Notes: generated from the letters alone by a model not told the origin. Positions 43,624 through 52,149 are shown, counted from the stretch's first letter. The stretch is 64,000 bases of DNA from Olsenella timonensis (GCF_900119915.1 NZ_LT635455.1:682001-746000); one strand, 5' to 3'. Program-made: numbers and translations.

Positions 43624-44205
43624 ATGTTCAAGCAGGCAAGTGACGCGCGCGTGGCCGTGTTCGTGGCACCGGGGCTCGAGGAGATCGAGGGTCTCACGGT
43701 GGTCGACGTCCTCTTTCGCGCCGGCATCCCGTGCGACACCGTGGCCGTCACGCCCGAGCGCCAGGTGACGTCCTCGCACGAGGTGACCATCGTGTGCGAC
43801 CGCTCCGTCCGCGACGAGGGCTTCTCGTTCGACGACTACGACATGCTCGTCCTGCCGGGCGGCATTCCCGGGACCCCCAACCTACGTGCCTGCAAGCCGC
43901 TCTGCGCCGCGCTGCGCGATTTCGCGGCGGCCGGTCGCGCGCTCGCCGCGATCTGCGCGGCGCCGTCGATTCTCGCCGAACTCGGCCTGCTCGAGGGCCG
44001 TCGCGCCACGGCCAACCCCGGCTTCCAGCACGTCCTCGCCGAGCACGGCGCCGAGCTCGTGGCAAACGACCCCGTCGTGGTGGACGGCAGCCTGATCACG
44101 AGCCAGGGAGCGGGCACGGCCATGCTGTTCGGCCTCGAGATCGTGCGCCACTTCCTTGGTGACGATGCCGTAGCCCGCGTGGCGGAGGGCGTCGTCCTTC
44201 GCTAG
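43624..44205 (+). CDS. DJ-1/PfpI (YajL-like) family protein
   Basis: A 193-residue protein of the DJ-1 family. The nucleophile-elbow cysteine is in ALAAICAAPSILAELG and the conserved Glu in PGLEEIEGLTVVDVL; GGIPGTPNLRA is the typical loop. Members act as protein or methylglyoxal-adduct repair enzymes, or have glyoxalase-like activity. GGGAGGC precedes the ATG. It is transcribed alone, bounded by the terminator at 43580 and a paired-arm repeat downstream. Confidence 0.87.
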   Translation: MFKQASDARVAVFVAPGLEEIEGLTVVDVLFRAGIPCDTVAVTPERQVTSSHEVTIVCDRSVRDEGFSFDDYDMLVLPGGIPGTPNLRACKPLCAALRDFAAAGRALAAICAAPSILAELGLLEGRRATANPGFQHVLAEHGAELVANDPVVVDGSLITSQGAGTAMLFGLEIVRHFLGDDAVARVAEGVVLR

Positions 44206-44223
44206 GCGCCGCGACCGCACGGC

Positions 44224-44248
44224 CCTTCTCGCCTGCGCCCTTCTCGCC
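44224..44248 (-). repeat. Two GGCGAGAAGG motif copies at the left edge of the nuclease-like unit
   Basis: CCTTCTCGCC occurs at 44224-44233 and 44239-44248, 15 bases apart, just before the left arm of copy 2. On the minus strand these are GGCGAGAAGG, the same unit that is tandemly repeated eight times on the plus strand at 45758-45861, so the nuclease-like unit is bordered by inverted versions of the same repeat. Confidence 0.7.
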
Positions 44249-44258
44249 CGCCCTTTCC

Positions 44259-44386
44259 CGCCGAGTGTACGAAAGTGCTCCGTCTCCCCGCATCTCGGAA
44301 GCGCATGATATAACTGTTATCAGTAAAAAATATCTGATAACATTAATACGTGTGAAGACACGGGAGCGAGTTTCGTACACTCGGCG
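44259..44386. repeat. Paired-arm inverted repeat element, copy 2
   Basis: 16-bp perfect arms at 44259-44274 and 44371-44386 contain the shared 13-bp core CGAGTGTACGAAA (44262-44274) and its complement (44371-44383; core span 122). The interior is AT-rich and holds a perfect 9-bp dyad, TGTTATCAG (44315-44323) and CTGATAACA (44334-44342), plus TATAAC and TTAATA hexamers that could be -10 boxes. The right arm ends 36 bases before the ATG of the nuclease-like gene. Confidence 0.88.
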
Positions 44387-44422
44387 AGAGCCGGTCTCGC
44401 ATGGGGCGGGACGGAGGGGGCG

Positions 44423-45601
44423 ATGCGCGTGGACTCGGTCATCTGCGGGGCTTCGGCATTTGCCTTCTGGCGCGTGCCGCCGCTGGTGAAGAAGATCTCC
44501 GAGCTCAGCCTCGGCAGCGAGGGGCTTCCGGTTCCCTTTGACCGTCTGCGGAGGGTCCGTGCCGCCCTGATGGAGGAGCTTCCGCTCTGGCGCTACGATC
44601 CGTCCGCCGCTCACGCCGGGCGGCCGATCCTGTTGGAGGGCGCCGAGGGGATTCTCGTCAATCTCGGCGCCCTTGCCGCCGGCGTGAGCCCACCCGTTGA
44701 CGTGCTGGTTGGCACGCGGGAGGAGCGTCGGCCGTCGGGCCTGGTCAGGCCGCACGTCGTTGCGCCCTCGCTGAGCGACGGCGAGCTCGTCTGGGCGGGG
44801 AGTCGTCTGAGCGTCACCTCCCCGGCGCTCACGCTGCTGCTCGTCGCGCCCACGCTCTCGCTTCCGCGTCTCGTCATGGCCGCCTCGGAGCTGTGCGGGA
44901 CGTTCAGCGCCTACCGCGCTCCCGCCCCGGTGCGCGAGCTTCTCGAGGAGCTCGCGCGACGGGACGAGCTTCCCGCCCTCGGCGGCTGGCGCCCGGTGCT
45001 CGACCGCGAGGGGCGCCTCACCGACCTCTGGTCGCGGCCGCCCCTCGCCACGCCGGCCGACCTCGCGAGCCTTGCGGAGCGTGCGAGGGGCAGGCGCGGT
45101 TGCCGCGCGCTGGCGGCCGCGTCGCGGCTCGTGGTGCCGGGCGCAGCGTCTCCCCTCGAGGTGCAGACGGGCATGCTGCTCGGGCTTGACCCCGGGCTCG
45201 GCGGGGAGGGGCTCGGCGGGTTCACCCACAACGCGCGCCTGGCGCTCGGCGCGCGAGCCCGTGCGCTCGCCGGAAGGGGGAGCTGCTACTGCGACATCTT
45301 CTGGGATGGAGAGGGCACCCGCCCGCCGGTCGACCTCGAGTGCCAGAGCGGCCTGTTCCACGCCGACGAGCGAGGGGCCCTGTCCGACGCCGACCGCTCC
45401 CTCGCGCTTGCGAGCATGGGCGTCGAGGTCCTCGAGGTGACGCGCGCCCAGCTCACGAACATGCGCCGCTTTGACGCCCTCGCCCGGATGGTCGCGGAGA
45501 AGCTGGGGCGGGAGGTGCCCGCCCGCACCCCGGAGTTCCTCCGCCTGCGCGCCGCGCTGCGACGGGAGGTTCTTGTCGACATGAGGTCGATCGTCGACTG
45601 A
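44423..45601 (+). CDS. AbiEi-like / PD-(D/E)XK-like coriobacterial protein, function unknown
   Basis: A 392-residue protein; the ATG has GGAGGGGG upstream. It resembles a family I know mainly from Coriobacteriia. The N-terminus SVICGASAFAFWRVPP matches the S..TAL..WR.P opening of AbiEi-antitoxin-like proteins, and SLPRLVMAASELCGTFSAY matches the usual LSL.EL...G.ELCG.Y block. The C-terminal part (about 285-370) looks like a Vsr/DUF559-type nuclease core: Asp in CYCDIFWDG, then LECQSGLFH in place of the usual E.D/E.Q, and LASMGVEVLEVTRAQL. Catalysis is unproven. It is alone between two paired-arm repeats (copies 2 and 3), which suggests those repeats are its binding or mobilisation sites. Confidence 0.6.
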   Translation: MRVDSVICGASAFAFWRVPPLVKKISELSLGSEGLPVPFDRLRRVRAALMEELPLWRYDPSAAHAGRPILLEGAEGILVNLGALAAGVSPPVDVLVGTREERRPSGLVRPHVVAPSLSDGELVWAGSRLSVTSPALTLLLVAPTLSLPRLVMAASELCGTFSAYRAPAPVRELLEELARRDELPALGGWRPVLDREGRLTDLWSRPPLATPADLASLAERARGRRGCRALAAASRLVVPGAASPLEVQTGMLLGLDPGLGGEGLGGFTHNARLALGARARALAGRGSCYCDIFWDGEGTRPPVDLECQSGLFHADERGALSDADRSLALASMGVEVLEVTRAQLTNMRRFDALARMVAEKLGREVPARTPEFLRLRAALRREVLVDMRSIVD

Positions 45602-45625
45602 CCCGGGACCACGCGTATGCCCGCC

Positions 45626-45746
45626 CTCGCCGAGTGTACGAAACTCACCCGCATGCGGTCGTCTGCGGAGCGGATCTGCCGGCATTTCCGCAGGTCGCCG
45701 ATTATCCAGACACGTCGGGTGTGCGGAGTTTCGTACACTCGGCGAG
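45626..45746. repeat. Paired-arm inverted repeat element, copy 3
   Basis: The longest arms of the family: 21 bp perfect, 45626-45646 and 45726-45746, containing the 13-bp core (45631-45643 and 45729-45741; core span 111). The interior is GC-richer than in copy 2 and has a 7-bp dyad, CTGCGGA (45663-45669) with TCCGCAG (45687-45693). It begins 24 bases after the nuclease-like gene stop. The right arm merges into the 13-bp tandem array. Confidence 0.9.
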
Positions 45747-45757
45747 GAAGGGCAAGC

Positions 45758-45861
45758 GAGAAGGGCAGGCGAGAAGGGCAGGCGAGAAGGGCGGACGAGA
45801 AGGGCGGACGAGAAGGGCGGACGAGAAGGGCGGACGAGAAGGGCGAGCGAGAAGGGCGGCG
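45758..45861 (+). repeat. 13-bp tandem repeat, eight units, GAGAAGGGCNNNC
   Basis: Units start at 45758, 45771, 45784, 45797, 45810, 45823, 45836 and 45849: two GAGAAGGGCAGGC, four GAGAAGGGCGGAC, then GAGAAGGGCGAGC and GAGAAGGGCGGCG. The right arm of copy 3 leads in through GAGGAAGGGCAAGC. The period of 13 is not a multiple of three, and no start or coding signal accompanies it. It fills most of the 361-base gap before argC; the remainder holds a weak promoter. Confidence 0.9.
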
Positions 45862-45962
45862 GCTCGCGGCCGCATGTGACAAGCAGGTGACGGCGCCTTG
45901 ACGCGCCCCCGCGCGCGTGCCATCGTCTGCGTGGAAGATTCGCGACGGGGGAGGTTGCTGCG

Positions 45963-47039
45963 ATGGAGCGCGTGCGGGCATGTGTCGTGGGGGCCACGGG
46001 ATATGCGGGGGTCGAGCTGTGCCGCCTCGTCCTCTCCCATCCCGCGCTGGAGCTCGCGATGGCCACGGACCGCAAGGAGGCGGGCACGCGCCTCGACGCC
46101 GTCTACCCCTCGCTCGCCGGCTGCTGCGACGTGACCCTGTCGCTCCCCGAGCCCGACGCCATCGCCGGGGCGGCCGACGTCGCCTTCCTCGCCGTGCCGC
46201 ACACCGCGAGCCTGGAGCTCACGCCGGGCCTGCTGGCGCGCGGCGTCGACGTGATCGACCTCTCCGCCGACTATCGCCTGCACGACCCTGCCGTCTACGA
46301 GGCCTGGTACGCCACGCCGCACACCTCGCCTGAGCTGCTCTCGCGCACCGTGTACGGCCTGCCCGAGCTCTTCCGTGACGGCGTGCGGGCGCTCGCCGCG
46401 CGCCGTCGCGCCGGAGAGGCCGTGCTCGTCGCCGTTCCGGGCTGCTACCCCACGGCGACGGCGCTCGCCGCAGCTCCGGCGCTGGCATCCGGCGTCGCGA
46501 CCGGCGACCTCGTGATCGCCGACGCCATCTCCGGCGTCTCCGGCGCGGGTCGCGGCTGCAACGCGCGCACCCACTTCTGCCACGCCAACGAGTCCGTGGA
46601 GGCCTACGGCGTTGCCAAGCACCGCCACACGCCGGAGATTGAGCAGACGCTCTCCGAGGTGGTCGGCCGCGAGATGTCCGTCGTCTTCACGCCGCATCTG
46701 GCGCCGCTCACCCGCGGGCTGCTCTCGACCGTCTACCTGGAGGCGGCGCCCGACGTGACCGCCGAGGACGTCCGGGCCGCCTACGAGCGCGCCTACGAGG
46801 ACGAGCCGCTGGTCACGGTGCTGCCGTCCGGTCAGATGCCCGCCACCGCCTCGGTGGCAGCCACCGCGCGCGCCCAGGTGGGCGTGGCGCTCGACGCGCG
46901 GCGACGACGCACGATCGTCGCGTCGTGCGCGATCGACAACCTCGGGAAGGGCGCGGCCGCGCAGGCCGTCCAGTGCGCCAACGTCGTGCTGGGGCTTCCC
47001 GAGACGACGGGGCTCCTCGCCCCGGCGCCCCTCATCTGA
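45963..47039 (+). CDS. argC: N-acetyl-gamma-glutamyl-phosphate reductase
   Basis: A 358-residue NADPH-dependent enzyme, third step of arginine synthesis. The cofactor loop is VVGATGYAGVELCRL, the catalytic Cys is in VAVPGCYPTATAL and the His in PHLAPLTRGLLST. GGGGGAGG precedes the ATG. A weak promoter, TTGACG (45898-45903) and CATCGT (45921-45926) with a 17-base spacer, lies 36 bases upstream; no clear ARG box was found. First gene of argCJBD. Confidence 0.95.
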   Translation: MERVRACVVGATGYAGVELCRLVLSHPALELAMATDRKEAGTRLDAVYPSLAGCCDVTLSLPEPDAIAGAADVAFLAVPHTASLELTPGLLARGVDVIDLSADYRLHDPAVYEAWYATPHTSPELLSRTVYGLPELFRDGVRALAARRRAGEAVLVAVPGCYPTATALAAAPALASGVATGDLVIADAISGVSGAGRGCNARTHFCHANESVEAYGVAKHRHTPEIEQTLSEVVGREMSVVFTPHLAPLTRGLLSTVYLEAAPDVTAEDVRAAYERAYEDEPLVTVLPSGQMPATASVAATARAQVGVALDARRRRTIVASCAIDNLGKGAAAQAVQCANVVLGLPETTGLLAPAPLI

Positions 47040-47063
47040 CCAGCTACCACGGAGAAGGACCTC

Positions 47064-48350
47064 ATGACCGACATATCCCCGCTTGCAGTGCCCGCGGCGC
47101 CCGACGCGCCCGAGGCCTGCGGCTTTGCCTCCTGCGAGGGTGGCGTCTGCGCCGCGGCGGGAATCTCCGCCGCCGGCGTCTCCGCCGGCTTCCGCAGGAA
47201 CCCCGAGCGACTCGACCTGGCCCTCGTCGTCGCCGACGAGCCCTGCGTCGCCGCCGCAACCTTCACCACCAACCGCTTCTGCGCGGCGCCCGTCACGGTG
47301 AGCCGCGCCCACGCCGCCGACGGGCGCGCCCGCGCCGTCGTGCTCAACTCCGGCAACGCCAACGCGGCGACCGGCGAGGACGGCCTGGCGTGCGCCGAGC
47401 GCGCCTGCGAGCGCGTCGCCGCCGAGCTGGGCTGCGACCCGGACGACGTGCTCGTGTGCTCCACGGGCGTGATCGGCGTGCCGCTGCCGTGGGAGCCCTA
47501 CGAGGCGGGCGTGCCCGCCGTCGCGGCCGCGCTCTCCCACGACGCGCGTGGCGCCCACGACGCCGCCTGTGCCGTCATGACCACCGACACGGTGCCCAAG
47601 GAGGTCTCGCTCTCGGGGATCATCCCGCAGCGGGACGGCTCCGAGCGGACCGTCCGCGTGGGCGGCTTCGTCAAGGGCTCGGGCATGATCCAGCCCAACA
47701 TGGCGACGATGCTCGCGGTGCTCGCCACCGACGCCCCGCTCACCGTCGACGCCGCCCGCGACGCCCTGCGCGCCGCCGTGGGCCAGAGCTTCAACAAGGT
47801 GACCGTGGACTCCGACACCTCCACCAACGACACCTGCATCCTGCTCGCCACGGGCGCCGCCGGCGGCGAGCCGATCGACCGCGCGCACCCGGCGTATCCA
47901 GCCGTGGCCGCGGCCGTGCGCGCCGCGTGCGTGGACCTCGCGCGCAGGATAGCCGCGGACGGGGAGGGCTCGACCAAGCTCGTTACCGTGACCGTCACGG
48001 GTGCCTCCAGCGACGCCGACGCGGACGCCGTGGCGCGTGCCGTGGCAAACTCGCCGCTGGTCAAGACCGCCATCTTCGGCCATGACGCCAACTGGGGCCG
48101 CGTGGCCGCCGCCGCCGGAAAGTGCGGCGTGCCCTTCGACCAGCGCGCCGTCGACATCGACTTCCTCGGCGTGCCGGTGTGCCGCGGCGGCCTCACCGTG
48201 CCGATGGACGAGGAGGACATGCTCCGCCGCTTCGAGGCGCCGGAGATCCCGATCACCGTCGACCTCGGCATGGGGGAGCGCAGCACCCGCGTGTGGACCT
48301 GCGACCTCACCCACGACTACGTTACGATCAACGGCGACTACCGGACGTAG
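47064..48350 (+). CDS. argJ: Bifunctional glutamate N-acetyltransferase / ornithine acetyltransferase
   Basis: A 428-residue protein that transfers acetyl from N-acetylornithine to glutamate, making the pathway cyclic. The self-cleavage site is Ala-Thr in GMIQPNMATMLAVLATDA; the Thr becomes the nucleophile of the beta chain. The oxyanion region is VCSTGVIGVPLP. The N-terminus is about 25 residues longer than usual, with several Cys and Ala residues. No argA is needed with argJ. Confidence 0.94.
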   Translation: MTDISPLAVPAAPDAPEACGFASCEGGVCAAAGISAAGVSAGFRRNPERLDLALVVADEPCVAAATFTTNRFCAAPVTVSRAHAADGRARAVVLNSGNANAATGEDGLACAERACERVAAELGCDPDDVLVCSTGVIGVPLPWEPYEAGVPAVAAALSHDARGAHDAACAVMTTDTVPKEVSLSGIIPQRDGSERTVRVGGFVKGSGMIQPNMATMLAVLATDAPLTVDAARDALRAAVGQSFNKVTVDSDTSTNDTCILLATGAAGGEPIDRAHPAYPAVAAAVRAACVDLARRIAADGEGSTKLVTVTVTGASSDADADAVARAVANSPLVKTAIFGHDANWGRVAAAAGKCGVPFDQRAVDIDFLGVPVCRGGLTVPMDEEDMLRRFEAPEIPITVDLGMGERSTRVWTCDLTHDYVTINGDYRT

Positions 48351-48406
48351 CCGGCAGGGCCGGGACGACCCTACGTTCTTCTCGCCAGCGTACCTAAGGA
48401 GCAGAC

Positions 48407-49282
48407 ATGAAGCAGCGCGACCGACAGGAGCGGGACGCCGCGGCCTCCAAGGTCGACGTCCTGAACGAGGCCCTGCCGTGGATCCATCGCAGCGCGGGCA
48501 AGACCTTCGTCATCAAGTACGGCGGCTCGGCCATGGAGGACCCCGAGCTCTGCCGCCAGGTGGTGGCCGACATCGAGATGCTCAAGCTGCTGGGGATCCG
48601 CATCGTGCTCGTCCACGGCGGGGGCAAGGCGATCAGCGCCCACGTCCGCGCCCTCGACCTGCCGGTGCAGTTCAAGGGCGGCCTGCGCGTGACCGACGAC
48701 GCCACGATGGAGGCCGTCCGCGAGGTGCTCGTGGGCAAGGTCAACCAGGACCTCGTCTGGGCGCTCAACGAGTACGGCCACAACGCGGTGGGCATCTCCG
48801 GCGCCGACGGCAAGACGCTCAAGGCCGAGCAGATTGACCCCGAGCTTGGCCGCGTGGGCCGCATCCGGGAGGTCGACCCGAGCCTGATCGAGACCATCCT
48901 CGAGGACGGCTACATCCCAGTCGTGGCGACGGTGGGCTGCGCGCCGGACGGCTTCTACAACATCAACGCGGACGTGGCCGCCGGCAAGATCGCCGAGGCG
49001 ATGGGCGCCGACAAGCTCATCTACCTCACGGACGTCGACGGACTCTACGGCGACGTCAACGACGAGGACTCCCTCATCCAGACCCTCACGCGCGCGGAGA
49101 CCCACATGCTGCTGGAGTCCGGCGAGCTCGACGGCGGCATGCTGCCCAAGATCCGCTCGATCGCGGAGGCGCTCGACGGCGGCGTGTCGGAGGTGGTCAT
49201 CCTCAACGGGACCTTCCCGCACTCCCTGCTTCTCGAGATCTTCACCGACGCCGGCTGCGGTACCATGTTCACCAGGGACTAG
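48407..49282 (+). CDS. argB: Acetylglutamate kinase
   Basis: A 291-residue amino-acid kinase. ATP-binding KYGGSAMED near residue 30, the substrate loop VLVHGGGKAISAHV, and YNINADVAAGKIAEAMGADK are all present. The final AGCGTMFTRD tail and N-terminal helix resemble arginine-inhibited hexameric forms. AAGGAGCAGAC precedes the ATG. A TTCTTCTCGCC motif sits in the 56-base gap to argJ. Confidence 0.95.
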   Translation: MKQRDRQERDAAASKVDVLNEALPWIHRSAGKTFVIKYGGSAMEDPELCRQVVADIEMLKLLGIRIVLVHGGGKAISAHVRALDLPVQFKGGLRVTDDATMEAVREVLVGKVNQDLVWALNEYGHNAVGISGADGKTLKAEQIDPELGRVGRIREVDPSLIETILEDGYIPVVATVGCAPDGFYNINADVAAGKIAEAMGADKLIYLTDVDGLYGDVNDEDSLIQTLTRAETHMLLESGELDGGMLPKIRSIAEALDGGVSEVVILNGTFPHSLLLEIFTDAGCGTMFTRD

Positions 49283-49302
49283 CGTCGGGGAAGGAGCACC
49301 TG

Positions 49303-50565
49303 ATGTCCACAGACGAGAAGAACGACGTCACGTCGGCCGTCACGCCGGAGGAGCGTCAGCTCGACGACGCCTACGTGATGCACACCTACGCCCGGCTGGG
49401 CGTTGAGTTCGTGGAGGGGCGCGGCGCCACGCTGGTGGACGCCGCCGGGCGCGAGTACATCGACCTTCTCGGCGGCATCGGCTGCGCGAGCCTGGGCCAC
49501 GCCCACCCCGCCGTGGTCGAGGCCCTGCGCGAGCAGGCCGGGCGCGTCTGGCAGACGAGCAACTACTTCTATGCCGCCGGGCGCGGCGAGCTGGCCGCGG
49601 CGCTGTCGGCCCTGCTCTCCACCACGACCGACGAGGGCGGCCACGAGATGGGCTCCACCGGGACCCACTGGAAGACGTTCTTCGCCAACTCGGGCGCCGA
49701 GGCCAACGAGGGCGCCATCAAGCTCGCCCGCCGCTGGGGCGAGACCCGCCTCGACGGCGCGAGCGCCATCGTGACCGCGCGCCAGAGCTTCCACGGCCGC
49801 ACCCTGGCGACGCTCGCCGCCACCGGCCAGGACCGGTTCCACCGCAGCTTCCGGCCGCTGCCCGAGGGCTTCGTGTCGGTGCCGCTGAACGACATCTACA
49901 CCCTGCGCGAGCGCGTGGAGCGCGGGGGCGTGTGCGCCGTCATGCTCGAGTGCGTGCAGGGCGAGGGCGGCGTGTGGAACGCCAACTACGACTACCTGCG
50001 CGACGTGCGCGAGCTCTGCTCCGAGAAGGGCCTCCTGCTGATCTGCGACGAGGTCCAGACCGGCTTCTACCGCTGCGGCTCGCCGTTCTGCTACCAGCGC
50101 TCCGGGATCGAGCCGGACGTCGTGGCCATGGCCAAGGGCATCGCGGACGGATTCCCCATGGGTGCGGTTGCGGCGCGCGCCGAGGTCGCCGACCTGCTGC
50201 AGCCCGGCGACCACGGCTCCACCTTCGGCGGCAGCCCGCTCGCCTGCGCGGTGGCGCTCGCCTGCGTGAACACGCTCGTGGACGAGGAGATGGGCGAGCA
50301 CGTGCTCTCCGTCGGACGCCACCTGCGCCACCGCCTCACTGCCATGGACCACGTCACTGAGGTGCGCGGTCACGGCCTCATGCGCGGCGCCCAGCTCGAC
50401 GCGCCGATCGCGTCGCAGCTTGTGGAGGAGGGCCTGGCCGAGGGCCTGGTCATGAACCACGTGGGCGACTCCATCCTGCGCTTCCTGCCGCCGCTCGTGA
50501 TCACCGCCGAGGAGGTCGACGAGGCCTGCGACCGTCTCGAGGCGCTCATCGGCCGCCTGGGGTAG
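49303..50565 (+). CDS. argD: Acetylornithine aminotransferase
   Basis: A 420-residue class III PLP aminotransferase. FANSGAEANEGAIKLAR, LICDEVQTGFYRCG (PLP Asp) and AMAKGIADGFPMGAV (Schiff-base Lys) are in the expected order. It makes N-acetylornithine and closes the operon; argF, argG and argH are not in the window. AAGGAGCACCTG precedes the ATG. A very strong hairpin follows. Confidence 0.95.
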   Translation: MSTDEKNDVTSAVTPEERQLDDAYVMHTYARLGVEFVEGRGATLVDAAGREYIDLLGGIGCASLGHAHPAVVEALREQAGRVWQTSNYFYAAGRGELAAALSALLSTTTDEGGHEMGSTGTHWKTFFANSGAEANEGAIKLARRWGETRLDGASAIVTARQSFHGRTLATLAATGQDRFHRSFRPLPEGFVSVPLNDIYTLRERVERGGVCAVMLECVQGEGGVWNANYDYLRDVRELCSEKGLLLICDEVQTGFYRCGSPFCYQRSGIEPDVVAMAKGIADGFPMGAVAARAEVADLLQPGDHGSTFGGSPLACAVALACVNTLVDEEMGEHVLSVGRHLRHRLTAMDHVTEVRGHGLMRGAQLDAPIASQLVEEGLAEGLVMNHVGDSILRFLPPLVITAEEVDEACDRLEALIGRLG

Positions 50566-50584
50566 AGCGGTTTCCACGACGGAA

Positions 50585-50624
50585 GCGACGGCGAGCCCGG
50601 GGACTGCCCCGGGCTCGCCGTCGC
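50585..50624 (+). terminator. Strong hairpin terminator after argD
   Basis: An 18-bp perfect stem (50585-50602 with 50607-50624) and a 4-base loop ACTG, followed by ATTGTT. It ends the argCJBD transcript and could act on both strands between convergent genes. Confidence 0.85.
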
Positions 50625-50652
50625 ATTGTTCCGCCAATTGTCCCTGAGACAG

Positions 50653-50772
50653 TTTTAGGCAGTTTATTCCGTACCCACGAAGTATCCCCCATTCGTCAGG
50701 TAAAAGAAGAGCAGGTAGAGAATTGCTACCTGCTCGGTGATACTTCTGTACCTGAGCATAAACTGCCTAAAA
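50653..50772. repeat. Nested inverted-repeat element, 120 bp
   Basis: Three concentric dyads: outer 15-bp arms TTTTAGGCAGTTTAT (50653-50667) and complement (50758-50772); middle GAAGTATC (50679-50686) and GATACTTC (50739-50746); inner GAGCAGGTAG (50709-50718) and CTACCTGCTC (50726-50735) around a 7-base loop. It lies between argD and the convergent MFS gene and is AT-rich for this genome. It could fold as a long hairpin RNA or be a small non-autonomous mobile element. Its size and layout match the other paired-arm elements but the arm sequence differs. Confidence 0.85.
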
Positions 50773-50802
50773 GTGTAAATGCGACACGATCGACGCTCGC
50801 GC

Positions 50803-52032
50803 CTACGCCTCAGTGCGCTCGGGAACGCGCAGCATCGTGACAAACCCCACGACGAAGAGCACCGCGATCGAGAGCACGCCGAGGCTTGAGTTCCCGGTGA
50901 GCGCGGTGAACGTGCCCACGAGAAACGTTCCCAGGATGGCGGCGTACTTGCCGAAGATGTCGAAGAACCCAAAGTACTCGTTGGCGCGCTCCTTGGGGCA
51001 GAGCTTGCCGAACTCGCTGCGTGAGAGCGCCTGGATGCCGCCCTGGAACATGCCCACGAGGATTGCCAGGAACCAGAACTCCGCCGCAGAGCGCAGGAAG
51101 AACGCAGCGAAGAGCGTGATGCCAAAGTACGCGGCGATCGCGATCAGCAGCATGCGCCGCGTCCCGTACCTGGACGAGAGGCGCCCGTAGATGATGGCGG
51201 AGGGGAAGGCCACGAACTGCGTCACCAGGAGGGCCAGCACGAGCTGCGTGGAGTCGATGCCCAGCTCGGTGCCGTAGCTCGTGGAGAGCTTGATGATGGT
51301 GTGGACGCCGTCGATGTAGAAGAAGTACGCGATCATGTAGTAGCGGATCGCGCGGTTTGCCCAGATCTCGCGCAGCGTGCCGGCCAGGCCGCGAATCGCG
51401 TTCGTCACGGCGTGCGGCGCGCGCGGCTTGTAGTGGAGCTGCTTCACGTTCTTGAGCAGGGGCACGGTGAAGGCGGCCCACCAGACGGCGGTGATGCAGA
51501 ACGCGATCTGCATGGCCGTCTGCAGCGTGATGCCCAGCGCCTCGTAGCCCAGGACTACGCCCAGGCAGGCGATGAAGGGCACGCAGCTGCCGATGTAGCC
51601 CCAGGCATAGCCGGCCGAGGAGATCTCGTCCATGCGCTCGTCGGTGGTGGTGTCGACGAGCAGCGCGTCATAGAAGACCATCGAGGAGTTGAGCGCCACG
51701 GAGGAGATCACGTAGATGACGAGAAACGCGAGCGCCGTGGTCACGAAGCCGAGCGCCACCGTCGCAACGACGCCCGTGCCCACGCAGCCCACGATGAACT
51801 TCTTCTTCATGCCCTGCATGTCGGCGATCGAGCCGAGGACGGGCATGAGCAGGGCGATAATCAGCGACGCCACCGTCTCCGCGTAGCTCCACGCCACGAC
51901 CACGCCGCCGTCGGGGGAGAGCGAGGAGAAGTAGATGGGGATCACGCTCGTGGCGAGAAGGACGAGCGCGGAGTTGCCCACGTCGTAGACGATCCAGCTC
52001 TTCTCGGCCTTGGTCATCTTCTGGTGCGCCAT
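50803..52032 (-). CDS. MFS transporter, UMF1/Atg22-like
   Basis: A 409-residue membrane protein with about 12 hydrophobic segments. SWIVYDVGNSALVLLATSV at the N-terminus and PVLGSIADMQGMKKKFI match the Atg22-like (UMF1) branch; LSRSEFGKLCPKERANEYFG is the usual central loop. In yeast Atg22 exports vacuolar amino acids; the bacterial substrate is unknown. GGAAAGGAAGCAC precedes the ATG. Transcribed leftwards towards argD. Confidence 0.87.
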   Translation of the reverse strand: MAHQKMTKAEKSWIVYDVGNSALVLLATSVIPIYFSSLSPDGGVVVAWSYAETVASLIIALLMPVLGSIADMQGMKKKFIVGCVGTGVVATVALGFVTTALAFLVIYVISSVALNSSMVFYDALLVDTTTDERMDEISSAGYAWGYIGSCVPFIACLGVVLGYEALGITLQTAMQIAFCITAVWWAAFTVPLLKNVKQLHYKPRAPHAVTNAIRGLAGTLREIWANRAIRYYMIAYFFYIDGVHTIIKLSTSYGTELGIDSTQLVLALLVTQFVAFPSAIIYGRLSSRYGTRRMLLIAIAAYFGITLFAAFFLRSAAEFWFLAILVGMFQGGIQALSRSEFGKLCPKERANEYFGFFDIFGKYAAILGTFLVGTFTALTGNSSLGVLSIAVLFVVGFVTMLRVPERTEA

Positions 52033-52149
52033 GTGCTTCCTTTCCTGCGACGCCGCAACATGTCCATGTTACGCGTCCGCAGCGCCCGGCGCAGGTAAGA
52101 AGTGGGTAAGCGCAGGCGCTCGAGCGTCTCGCCATAGGTAAGGAGACCC

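Noticed and set aside
44262-44383. Paired-arm copies as simple intrinsic terminators
   Set aside because: The loops are 85-100 bases long, no T-run follows the right arm, and copies stand before genes at promoter distance.
45758-45861. CRISPR-like array
   Set aside because: Units are 13 bp, contiguous and without spacers; no cas genes are near.
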